Positions 1 through 12,800 of a stretch of DNA of 64,000 nucleotides are shown piece after piece (the stretch's first letter is position 1; every line of letters starts with the position of its first letter). A model generated the notes under the pieces. It did not search any database and had not been told where the DNA came from. It saw only the letters and a program-made list of their open reading frames with translations. The stretch is from Psococerastis gibbosa. Its lineage: Eukaryota; Arthropoda; Insecta; Psocodea; Psocidae. Location of the stretch: NCBI GenBank assembly GCA_963971405.1, contig OZ020488.1, positions 10,047,261 through 10,111,260 of the forward strand. The letters are read 5' to 3'. Position numbers and translations under genes: made by a program.

Positions 1-818
1 TAGTCTAATGCATAACATTCATCTAGGCATAGGAGCCCCAGTCCTGCACAAAGACAGATTCTACGGCAACAGATACGCCGTAGATCTTTCGAGCGGCATC
101 AGGGTAAAAATGGGTTGGTTCTACTGATTCTACTTTAGCCGATTTTCTGTAGCAGATCTCTTGCGTTTTTGCTACCGTAGTAACCGTAGAAACTGCTTTT
201 GTGCACCATAAAGGCCCTAGGATTTTACAATATCCATATTTTTGAAGATGCTATAATCTAACCGAGTTTTATGAGGAAGATAGTAGCATTAGTAGTTAGG
301 TTAGGTTATGATAGGATTGTATAGTTCCTAGGTAACTGTTAGTAAGGACGAGATTCGCACAACTTTTTGCTCCGGATATTATGGTGAATACTTACTGTAT
401 ATTTATTTGTTTATGTAGACATACGGTAGTTCAGTTTACATGACCGCTAAAATCGCCTAAACACGATACCATTCGTGAGGAAACGAGGAGGCTTTTATCG
501 CGCGAACAAAGCTGACGTTATTTCCCGTTATAGTAGGATAGTAGGTTACTATCGTATGTAATTGCTGCTGAATAAAATTGACGTTATTTCCTGTCACAGT
601 AGGTTAGTATAACTAGGTTACTATGTACCGTACTGTATAACAGAGCAGAAATCAAATGCTATTGTCGGGATCAAACATAACGACGTTATTCTTTTTCAGT
701 GAGCCTACTATGCCGTTTAATATTAACGCATATTCGGCAAATTAAAAATGTAGCCATTAAATTTTAGAAAACACTTCTTTCAGTTTTAATAAATTTTTCA
801 TTTCTTTCGCCTTTGCAG
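1..818. other. Intronic or intergenic DNA upstream of the first visible NPDC1 exon
   Basis: I see no convincing exon here. A degenerate tandem motif (GACGTTATTTCC-like followed by GTAGGTTA-like) recurs near 512, 578 and 678. A 39-codon open frame starts at the ATG at 8-10, and an AGG|GTAAAA donor-like site lies near 111. I could not tie it to NPDC1, so it is not called as an exon. The stretch just before 819 has a usable pyrimidine tract and AG. Confidence 0.4.
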
Positions 819-1047
819 CAACTGATAAAGACAATTTCATGGACTTGGAGCGGGAATGGAGGCAGCGGGCTATCGCTGAGTTGCTGCGGGAGAGACAGCT
901 GAACAGGAGACAGCAACAGGACGGTCTGGACTACGGGGAAATGCTGCAGGACAGCGGGGAAGTACAGACGGGGGGCCAGCAGGAACCCAGCAACGTGCAC
1001 GACGACGGAAATGACTTATTCTTCGCCGTGGACCCGTCTGATCCAAG
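819..1047 (+). CDS. NPDC1: NPDC1-like exon A (extracellular, charged)
   Basis: The acceptor CTTTGCAG ends at 818 after a T-rich tract; the donor is CCAAG|GTATAG at 1047/1048. The exon enters with two bases of a split codon and leaves with AG of an Arg codon. It encodes roughly 76 residues: LEREWRQRAIAELLRERQ, a Gln/Asp/Gly-rich section, then NDLFFAVDPSDP. The ATG at 839 is internal Met and is probably not the start, because the frame is open back to the acceptor and the protein still needs a signal peptide. Confidence 0.85.
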
Positions 1048-4000
1048 GTATAGACAAGGGAGATCTTGCATAATGAGGTTCTGTAGGGACAGTTTTGGTC
1101 ATTAGGTTCGCTGACGACAAACCGATATCCATATTATTCAAAATGGCCGCCGTTTGCATGTGAAAACTAAGCTCTTTGCATCTAATTAATTTTTTTAAAT
1201 ATTTTTTATAATATTTTTACTGTGCCTGGACCTTATTTCACTGCATATAATTTAATATATATATTCTCCATGATTTATAGAAAAATATCACTTTAAAATA
1301 ATACGTAATTAAAAATAATTTTAAAATAGTATTGAGGCTTATGGAAAAATGAACGCATTGATATCATTGCAACTGGTGCTGCCATCTACAAAATGACGTC
1401 ACAAATGAACCTCATTATGTAAATTCAAAATGTCTGTCTATAGCTGCTAAGACTTAGTGCCTGCTATAGAAATTAATTAATTGAACGGACAAACCGATAA
1501 TTATAAATAGTGAAATCACCAGATCAGGCAGGAGCACAAGCAAAATAATGTATTAGAACGGAAAACAGTTATAATTACTTTGAAGAAGTAGATACCCCTG
1601 ATCGGACCTACTTATCGTATATTTTTGAATGGAGACAGATATGGGGTTGCAACATTTCAAAAAAATGGTGGCAAATTAAAAAAAAAAAAAAAAAAACAGC
1701 CACAACAGTGAACAATTCAAAAGGCATGGCTGACAACCGAATTGCATGCAGGCTTGACCATAAAATTCTCTGCCAATCGTAATAGCTATATTTATACTTG
1801 TATAGGCATATTTAGTAAACGCTAAGAACCCCCTAGCTAAATCCCACAACTTTTTGCTACTTCATTGCATGCGCTGTGAATGATGGCCACCTACCCACCT
1901 AATTACCCATCTGGTCGGTACCTACAGTATGCAGTTTGGTGTTACAGGTTTAATGACCCATCACAGCAACTGCAACAGCCGCAGCAACCAGAAGACAGCG
2001 ACTTGGAAGTCGACTCGGAGGCAGATTCGGTCTCCCTCTTGCCGCGCATTGACCCGGCCCCTCACGCCCACTTCATTGGCGATGACGTTACCACCCTCAC
2101 CTATATAGGTACGTAGTTTTTCTTCTATTAAGAGTGTACAGCCCGTAGGAAATTGGGAGCCCGAAATTTAACACTTTTTATTTATTATTTAATTAACTAA
2201 GCATGTTAACACCTTTACGATTTAAGAGTGTACAGCCCGTAGGAAATTTGCAGCCCGAAATTTAATACTTTTTATTTTTTATTTAATTAACTAAGCAAGT
2301 TATTAAAGATTTGGCTCATCAAAGTTGTAGAAGACTACTTCATGCATCATGTAATAATAAGGTATTTTTATTTTTTGATATTGTAGTTTTTTTATAAAAT
2401 CGATTATACGTGAAAAGTTAATGTTTATAAAATATTTGCATGTTTATGGAAAAACTACAATTTCGAAATTTAAAAATATCTTATAATATGATGCATGAAG
2501 TAGTCATCTACAACTTTGATGAGCCAAATCTTTAATGACATGCTTAGTTAATTAAATAAAAAATAAAAAGTAATAAATTTCGGGCTACCAATTTCCTACG
2601 GGCTGTACACTCTTAAGGTTCTTCTATTAAGAGTGCTCCCGGCAGAATTAAAACATCTTGGTTGAAAAACCCGAGGCAGCAGTTTGGCAAGAGTACGACT
2701 TCCCTTTTCAAGGCAGCAGTCTCCAAGATACAAGTTGCCATGATGATCGCCAATCTTAGTTATAGCAGTGGCATTTTATAGAAGAGGCATTAAAATAAGA
2801 AGGCCCATCAATTAAATTAACCCCGTAGGCCTACTGTCTATGCTTGTTTTCATTTTTTGTGTAATTGCATATGATGCGCTTTTGATAGGATTTTTTACTG
2901 TCTCATGTGACGCAAGAGCAGAGAAACATATAATATAGCAGGTTAGGAGATATCAAGTCAAAATTGAGATAGCCTGCTGAAACAGATAACATTGGTCCCA
3001 CCTATTAGGAGGTCAATTTTATTTCAATCGGATTTGAGGAAACGAAGCAGTATTGCAGTTATAGATGTCTTGGTATAGCGCCAGTCTAATCTTGCTTTCC
3101 AGAATTTTAGTGAGATTCTTAAACTAGCCTATACCTCATTACGGTTTATAGTACGTTAAATTATTGTTTTCTGTTTTGTCGGTGAATTACTGGATTTCGA
3201 TTAAATTCGGCCTATTTTTTTTATTAAATGCTCCATAAAAATATATTTTTTTCTGTTTTGGTCTAACTCAATTTCAAAGTTTTTAATTAATTAGTTAATA
3301 TTAAATTACATTATATACTAGAAATAAGCCATTCTTTTGTCACCATTGCCTGTCCAATGACCGTTAGGGTAGATAATATAAAGAGCAGCATCCAAGGCCC
3401 AGGGTGTACAATATATTATTTTTACATATGGGTTCCAATTTCCCCTAAAGCTGATTAAAGAAAAATCAATCATGTGAAAGCATAGGGCGTAATACTTATA
3501 TTTGATCATTTGAGCAAACTTTCAAAACGTCACAAATCCATGAAAATTAAAAATTGATTTTATCATCGATTTTCCATCTTGAAAATAAGTTCAGTTCAGT
3601 TAATCAAAACAAAAACAAAAAAATTTTAACCCAGTCTTTTGAAGGGTTAAAATCTTATTTTCCCATTATGATAAAGCCAAAATAATTATGTTTTTCGTGT
3701 TTCCTGAACATTTTACGAAAATGGATTTGTGCCGTTTTGAAAGTTTGCTCCTCATCATTCGTTCAAGAATATACTTACATATTTCAAATTTAAAGCATAA
3801 AACTGTCTTTTTTCAGCAATCGTGGCGGCTTGTTCTCTTGGAGGAGTAGTAGTGGTCGTAGTTGCTGGACTACTTACCCACAGGTAAGTTAAATCCAAAA
3901 ATGTCCATAATGCTTAAATATTGATAGTGTTATTGGTCACCTCTGGATTAATTGGTCCTAATTTTTCATTTAATTTAATACGAAATATAAACATTACAAA

Positions 4001-6861
4001 AGTCATATTAGGCCTGCTACTTAGTACTTAATGCCTAAAGATATATTTTTCAACAATACCCCGGTTTTGCCTCTATTGCATTGCCAAATGTTCTCAGGTT
4101 AAAATATATTTAATACGAGTCGACTTCGATGGCCAGGTGGTAACGTGCTTGCACTTGTGCGAGTCTTAACACGCCATGCAATCGGAGACGTGTCGTACTC
4201 ATCACGGGTAATAATACAGAGGTGACTGAAGAGGTCAATCGGATACATTCATCAAATTGTTTATATGCGATTAATCTTCAAAAAAAAAATAATAATAATA
4301 ATAATAAATAAAAAAATGACCTTATCATATTCACTGCCATGGCTAGCGAAATCACTAGACAGTGGTTTTCCATGTCACTCCTGTTGGTAAGGTGAGGAAC
4401 TTAGCACTAATCGCCATATCAATCAATCACATTATAAATTTGAGTCGCCATAGCTTTGTTATTTTTCATTGCCTGACAAAACCAAAAACACTGTTTTGTT
4501 TGTTAGAGTCCTCTCTTTGTTTGGTCATAATCGAAATATTTCCATGTCTGGTGGTTTCAGTAGACGGGGCCTGGAACGAACATTTACAAGTCTAGCGATT
4601 TTGACAGACACGGACTCACATCCAGGAAAACTTTTGTGTCCTACGAATTCGCTAGACATTTCGCTATCTGGAAAACTACCGATTTTGGTCTGGTAGTAAA
4701 TGTGTTAAGTTTGAATTTATACTCTAAAAGCTAAAATTTAAATGAGTTGGGGTTTATAATGACACCATCCACTTCCAGATTCTGCAAAAATTAGGTTCTG
4801 CAACCGTTGACCAATTTTAATTATTTTGCAAAAACTAAAATATGAAAAGTCAATTTAATAAAAATACACCAAATATAGATCGTGTAGCTATAAATGAGAT
4901 ATGATAAAGTAGGAGAAAATCATGTTCCTCTACATTTTAATAAGGAGGATGCCATTATAACACAACCAATAAAATTGAAAAAAATTAAAAAAACTAAAAC
5001 CTAAACAATATCTTTTGAAGAGACAATATTATGGATAATGCGAACCCCAAGGTATTACATGCCATACCATTATTATTGTGGAGCATTATAAAATTATTAA
5101 TGGCCTGCCCAGTCTATTGTATATTATGGAATATTGCCTTGCCCCATCGATCAATCCAGTGCTTTATGATAGGGAAAATACATAAGTAGCCGATATTTAA
5201 CCACAGGACAATTATTTACGATGGAACCATTACGGTCCTTGTACCTTTACTAATTGAAAAGTCGGAAATAAAGGATGCGTTCTCCATGTGAAATTTTTTA
5301 TAACTCAAAATTGTTAAAATTATTTTTATCCGTATACCCTGCACAGCAATGGGGATAGGTAAAAATTTAAAATACGTGTATTAACGAGGTCTATACACAT
5401 TTAAGCAACTAGCCCATCACGATAAGCCTACCATCTATATTTTTATACAATTTAATACAGATAGGCCCTAGTAATAATATTTTTTTTCCTTGTTCAATAT
5501 TCCCTGGACAAGGAGCATATATTACAAAAATACAATATATAATAATACCATCCCGCTTATTTATATAGCGCTTATTTGGGACAAAAGACTCATACAGTGC
5601 TGCTAAACAAGGCTTAATCATTTATTTTTGTTATTTATTTATAATGTTTATTTTATTTTATTTTTATTTTATTTTAACTTGTTATTTTAATGCCAGTTTT
5701 TATTATTATTATTAACTCCCATTGACCAGCCATCTTTTTATACCCGCTTTTAACTCACCCATCTGTTTACATTTTTTCATTTGTGGAGGAAGTTCATTAA
5801 ATATCTTTGGTATAAGTACTTTGTTTAATCTCTCTCCGTATTTGTTATATGTTATCTCAAACTTAAGCTTAATAATAATAATAATTCGAGTGTTTTATTA
5901 ATTTTTTTCGCCGGTAAACAAAACCTGAAGTGCCCCCTCATGCCAGCGGCGTGAGGGGATAGAGCTCTCAGTACCTACTATACTGACGATTTTATTTTAT
6001 ACTTCACTTGTATTGTATAATATAACGGAAATATATATTGTATTGTATTGTACTACAATAATATAAATATAAAATATAAAACGGGCATTGCAAACTACCA
6101 TTGTACATTCTAAATCTGTAAATCTAAATAATCATGAAAACTATAGTTTGTGAAGTTCATCCTTTGTCCATAATCTTGGTCTTGTATACTCAATTTTGCT
6201 GGTCTTGAATTACTGTCATTACTACATTAATGCTAACAATATGGGTCACATCAGAAATTACAGCAATTGCCAGCTCAATATAGAATAGTATAACGTCATG
6301 CAATTGAATGTCAAAGTCAATGCGCTGATGATTGATCAATAAAACGCGATCATAATCAGCAACAAAGGGGAGGACATGGTCTGGAACGTCCGGAATTTTT
6401 AATATACCTCACACTCACTAGTCCTCTTCTTCTGACAGACGTTGACGACATATTACTTCATTTTATACGGCTCGCTTCATAAATTCGACTGACAGACGAC
6501 ACACTTCATTTTATATATACAGATCACTTTATATTCAGCAATGTTACGCATTCTTAGCTGCGGTCAGCGGTAACCGTATCCAAAGAAACCGCATATAACA
6601 AAGGACCACGCCACTATATAAACACGTCCCCCGGTACAAGAGGAACAAATTACAGCCAGGTCCCTTTCTTGTGGTTTTTCCAATTTAGAGCAAGCGCGAG
6701 ATTTATTTTCTGGGAGGAGGGGCTGGGGGTGAGGCATAGGCCTACCATTTGTAATAAATTTTATCAATACAAAATACCGCTGTTTAAACTGTAAACAAAG
6801 AATATTTTAATGCCAGGAAAGATAGGTGCCAAGAGGTAGCAAAACATGTTGATATAAAATA

Positions 6862-6895
<34 letters not shown>

Positions 6896-9800
6896 ATCAT
6901 ATATTTAAAATTGGTTGTTGCAAAAAGTCAATGACACATTGCAGCTTTATGGAGTACACATATTATCCCTGAGCTTCAGCAGCCTGATCGGGGCGACTAT
7001 AATACGGGTATTTATTTAATCCACTGGTACACAAGATAATTTTATAATGGAAAGTGCTATTCAAAATTTGTTTGTTTACAGTTATAATCCTTGGGTATTT
7101 ATTTAACCCCGGTATTATAATCGCCTCGATTAGACTGCAGAACTGAACTCATTTATAGAACAAATGGCAAGCATTGTTGAAAGGTGTAAAATATTTATAT
7201 AAATATCATAAAACCAGCATTCATTCTTCCCAGTCTATGCTAAATAGTCTTCCGCGCCAGATTTAAATTCCCGTTCCACAGAATTAGTTTTGAAATTATT
7301 AGGCTAGATTATTATTTCACAATTTCAGGCTATTTGTAAATTGAACAATATAATTGCCCCATTCCAATTGATTCCCTATCCCGAAGCACTGAATTGATCG
7401 ATGGGACGATTGCATAGCCTAGAACGGGCAGACTAATAATTATATACCGTATTACAAAGAAGGCCGGAAAATTTAGGTGGGTCACAAGTGTTGTTGTTTC
7501 TAACGCCTGCTTTCAGCATTTCTGCTTTAAGCAACCCTGATGTCAGCCTGGCGGGGGGAGTGAGTCTGTTTGTTAACTTGAGGCACCCTAAGGGCAGACT
7601 CTTTCACCTCGGGGGAAAGGGGAGTTGACTAACAGGGTGGACCTCCTGATTATAGTGGATTCCGAACCACTTGGGGAACATGCTAAAGTCACACGATTAA
7701 ATCGGAGGTGACCAGGACTCGACTTACACTGCCTAAGCGAGTTATCATGTCCCACCATGTTCCACTGCCAACGCTGTGCACACTACCAAGTTGCCGCAGT
7801 TTGAAACATGCTCTGTTCTATTGGAATCAACATGGTAAGGCCGTTGGGGGGGTCACAAGTTGTATGTCAGTTTAAAAGGTAATTTGTTTGTTGAAAAGTT
7901 GATTTTTGCTTTCCAATTTATACGTAGGCCTAGTATAAGGAAAGCTTTGTGACGGTCGAAATTTTCGATTCCGAGATTTCAACGGATTTACACGTTTTGA
8001 GGTCCCAGGAACCCAAAAAAGTGGTTTTTACGAAATGTCTGTCTGTCTGTCTGCCTGTCTGTCTGTTCGTCGATTTCTGGGGAAACTACTCGGTCAATTT
8101 TGATGAAATTCGGCATGTAGGTTCACAAAAATCATTTTTTTATTTTGGGCTAACTCAATTTGGGGGGTTTTTATTTTCAAAAAACTTCAAAAAAACGTAT
8201 AAAAAAATTATTTCCCAAAAACGGCTCCAACGATTTCTATTAAATTCACATATGATGTAGTTGTTGTTAATGTTGATAAAATGGGGGGGGGGTCGCTTGC
8301 CCCTTGATAGTTTTCTTCTGGGGGTAAAAAAATAAAAATGACTAAATTTTAATGAAAAATGACTAAAAAATAATTTTTCTACGACACCTTTCTATCGATG
8401 ATTTCTACCTTCAGGTATGTTTTAGGTGTTAAATTGAGTAACGAAACCGGACAGGTTGCTTCCCCAAAAAAGTATTTGGTTTTGTACAAAAAAATGTTTT
8501 TTTTGAAAAAGTGATAGAAAATTCACGCTCAAATGCATTGCGTGCCCTGCCAGTATTGCTGTGTGGTAATGTCTTAAGTATGTGTTAAGTATAAAAAAGC
8601 ATCAATGGAAAGGTTCCGCAGAAAAATTACATCTCAGTAATTTTTTATTTGTTTTGCCCCCAGAACCAAACTAACAAGGGGCAAGCAACCTACTGGATTT
8701 TGTTTACATTAATAACAACTACAATACGTATAGGGTACATGTATATATGTGAATTCAATAAAAATCGTGGGAGTAGTTTTTGAGATAACATACGAGTATT
8801 TTAGCTTTTCTTTAGTTTTTTTAGAGTAAACGTCATCAGAAGTTTCGTGAAAACCACTTTTTGGTTCCTAGGACCCCAAAACGTGTAAATCCGTTGATAT
8901 TTAAGAACCTACAATTTCGACCTTCACAAAGCTTTCCTTATAATAGGTCTATAAATAAGAAAGAAACATTAACACAGTTCCCTATTCTATTAGGGTGCTT
9001 TCCATCATGGCTTGAAATGTTCCGCTTAGGAATACTGCATGGCATCACCATGCATGGACATTGCCAAGACATGTAGAATAGTGGTGCAGACTCCAGCATT
9101 CACCCGAAAGGTTGTTGATTCCAGTCCCACACTTACTACATTTTCTGGCCATGCTTCCTAGTTGAGTGCTGCTAACCACCTACTACCGTATCTCTGATTT
9201 CCACCGTACCCTGCTCACAAAAACAACCTGTTAGCTTTCATAAATGATGCTAGCATCAAATCACCTTTCCTCCCTTTAGTCACAGATTTTAATTAGTCAC
9301 ATTGTTAATTATTTCATTCGCCTTGACCAGACTTTTAGAGTGAGAAATAGCCTACTCAGTAGATGAACACTGAAGATTGATGATCAAAATTGTTATTACA
9401 AAATTTCGCTGAAACCTGCCTACCTCGTACTGCCGTATTTCTAATTTCCCCCGTACCTTGCTTACAAAAACAAGCTGCAAGTAGGATCCATCCGAGCCTA
9501 TAGCATCAAATCTCCTTTCTTCCCTTTACATCTGGCCTAACTCCACTATAGGTTGGCTTAGTAATAGAACGAAAAGTCGATATTTATTTATTTATGCATC
9601 GTTAGATGGTGGTACTGTCCAGCATTTTTTATTGGTACTTCTTAAGTGTAAGCCTTCAAATTTTAATAACATAATTGCAAAAGGTGTGCCCATTGGGTGA
9701 CGGCGGAAACTAGGCTATAGACCTCATGCATCAAGCATCAGTGATTGATACCCCCTTGGAAGCGTCAAAGAGATAAGGTAGCGAACGGATGGACGTTCGG

Positions 9801-12800
9801 CGCATGACTCGAACGGCTTAGATTAAGACCATTCTATTATATGCTAGTATACTTCCACGCGAACCGTTCGCATTCACCCCTGAACTACCCCCCAAGTTTG
9901 GAAACGAGTGTCGCGTTTTGTGTCAAATTTGTGTAAATTATTTTTGTGTTGGTCAGTGCTTTTATTAGCTTTAGAGTATACGTCCCGTGTCAAATAGGTC
10001 ATACTCCAAAATCCGTTGTTTTCACTAACTTCTTATTTTTTATTTAATTAACAAAGCAAGATATTAAAGATTAGGCTCATTTAAGTTGTAGAAGACTACT
10101 TTATGCATTATATAATAGTTTTTTTTTTAATTTTTAGCTTTTTCATAAAAATGATTGAGGCCTGAGGGCTAAACTTTCCCGTGAAATAGATCATAGGCTT
10201 CCATGAAAAACCTGCCAAACCAAAAGTTAATAATACCGTATTATGTGATGCATTAAGTAGTACAAGTTAAATAAAGTTTAATAACCTGCTTAGTTAATAA
10301 AATACAATATAACAAGTAGGTATTAAAATTCGGGCTATCACTTTCCTACGGGACGTACCTACACTCTTAATCAGGCCTACTATAGATGGGTAATTTTGTA
10401 CTGTATAGGTAGCTATGCTACAGTGTCAATTTCTTAAGAGACGACCAGTGGCGGCGCTACGGGGGTGCCCTTCCTTCCTATTTTACATGTGATATAGCAG
10501 GATTTTTGTAATTAAAAAACGTCAGAATTAAAACTGGTTACAAGTTACCTACTTACTTTCATTATACCTACTCCCAACGAAAAACGTTTTTTTCATTGGC
10601 CCCCCAGATAGAAGATTTTTCAATTGAAATTTGATTTAGTAAAAAAAAAAACGTATTTAATGGGTGCTTGGATCTATTAGGCCTATTACGGGGATATGGT
10701 AGCTAGACAAAATGTAGGTACAGTCCATCCACCCCCAAAATCCAATATTTTAAACAGTAGTATGTAGTTTTGTAAATGTAAATATTTCTGTTGTAAATTA
10801 CCTACTGGCTTATGCGTAATAACATAGTTAATTTTTAAATAATAGTGCCATTTATTTTCCAAATTTTTCTCCAGTGGTAGAAACGGGATAGTAGTAATAG
10901 TGGGCCGAAAGGCCCAAAATTCGCCCAAATGGAAAATAAAGACAATTTTCTTTCTTTCTTTCTATATAATTATACATAAAATTTTTTTACTATTGTTAAA
11001 ATGATGGAAAATGAGTGGCACAGTCATTCAAAAATTGTATATGGTATGACGCATTAACTTGTCATCTGAATCTTAAAGTAATTAGCCATTAAAAAAACTC
11101 ATCTTAGTAGGTAACTTAAGATAAAAATAAAGCGTATAGGTTTTGGTGGCATACGGTACTTTTCCTCCCCTAAGAGGGGTCAGCGATACGGCAGATTCTC
11201 TTCCACTTTTTGCAATTCTGTACTTCGACTGCAGTTGCTCCATCAATTCTGGGGGCGTATATAGGCTATACCTACAGGCACGTAGCCAGGGAGGGGGCTT
11301 TGGGGGCTGAAGCCCCTCCCGAAATGTAAAAAAGGGGGAAAAATTATTTTTTAGTTTATTTATATTTGTTCTCGCTCGATTAAGTGTATATTATACAGTA
11401 GATTCGATAGTGCAAGATACTTCCGCAGATTAAGGAAGACTTGACCCGCCGTTTTACTGGGGGTATTCCATACCCCCCCCCCCAACCCCCAGGTAGTTAG
11501 CCCGTCCCAAAATAAAATCCTGGCTACGTGTTTGGCTACCTATATTTTGTCTGACTACCATATCCTCTTTTATCCTTTCATAATTGAGTTTTCCCAATAA
11601 GAGGCCGTGCGAATTAATTTTTTTTTTTATCTAAGCCAGGGGTTGGGAACCTTTTTTGCTCCCAGAGTCTTATTTCACGTACCTAGCTATACTCCTCACG
11701 AAACTTCGTGGGGCCATACACCTTATGTACGTATGCCTACCTGAAATCCTGGTTAGGGGGGGGGGGGTAAAATAATAAACCTGGAGTTGCCCCCCCCACC
11801 CTTTGAAAATAACCATACTGCCGCTCCTGCTATCTCCAGTCTTACTTTTTTTTTCAGTGGAGCCCTTAATATCAGTTTCCCTTCCTTCCAATAATGTTTT
11901 GATTTTATCGGTTATTTGATTGTGGTGTCACGTGGCCCAAAACGGGCATCACCTATTGGATGGAAGGCACGTTCTGCAGGGTCCGGACATATGGAGAAGA
12001 TGAATTTTGCTGCGATTCACGATTTTTGTATTTTATTTACACGGGATAGGATTCGCTTTGGTACAACGTGACGATCTTTTAGATTTAGTGTATACAAATC
12101 TAACAGAAGACTCGAATGGCAACTCAATTTCTATGAAACGTGAATAAGGCGCGTTTTTCTACGGGACTACTCATTTCATATGAAGCCCGACTGCGCTGAT
12201 ATATTTTTTATAGTTATTATTATATAAAGTACTCTTATTGAGACGCGGAATCCTTGGGGACATTTGGACCCTAATTGGGGGGCTTGTGATAAGTGGTCTG
12301 TGGTATAGGTCAGCAATGGTAGATCCACGGGAGGGGGGGTCATGACCCCCCCCCCCCTAAATGAGTAAATTCATAAGATACCTAGTATAAAAAATTGAAT
12401 AAAACTCAACTTTTCAACAAAAAAATTACCTTTTAAACTTACAAAAAACTTGTGACCCCCCCCCTAAATCTGGATCCGCCCTGGTATAGGTGGTGGTGGG
12501 GTTGCCAGGACTACGTTAAATATTGCTTACACAAAAATCTTGAAATAATCCTCGCAGAATGCCTGAAACTTGTTTTTTTTTTAATGATGCAGCACAAAAG
12601 AAAGAAGGGGGAAGGGGCAACTGTTGTCCATACCTATCTGCAGTCCGATCATGGCGATTTTAATATCGGGGTTAATATAATAATATCACGTGATGGTATT
12701 AATTCAATTGTTTAAAATATATGGACGTAAATTTCAGAATTTTTTAAGTTTTGATGTTGGTAATCGTCGCAAGAGTGATAATTAAGCCCGGAAAATTAAA

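Noticed and set aside
8..124. 39-codon ORF near the left edge as an upstream NPDC1 exon
   Set aside because: Acceptor not visible and the peptide matches no recalled NPDC1 segment; a chance frame cannot be excluded.
3884..3889. Reading through the GTAAGT after the TM helix
   Set aside because: The frame runs into stops at once, and the downstream exon phase fits splicing.
7949..8260. 103-codon ORF MTVEIFDSEISTDLHVLRSQ... repeated at several loci
   Set aside because: It is the read-through of the GCTTTCC element including (TGTC)n; copies differ by frameshifts and show no codon constraint.
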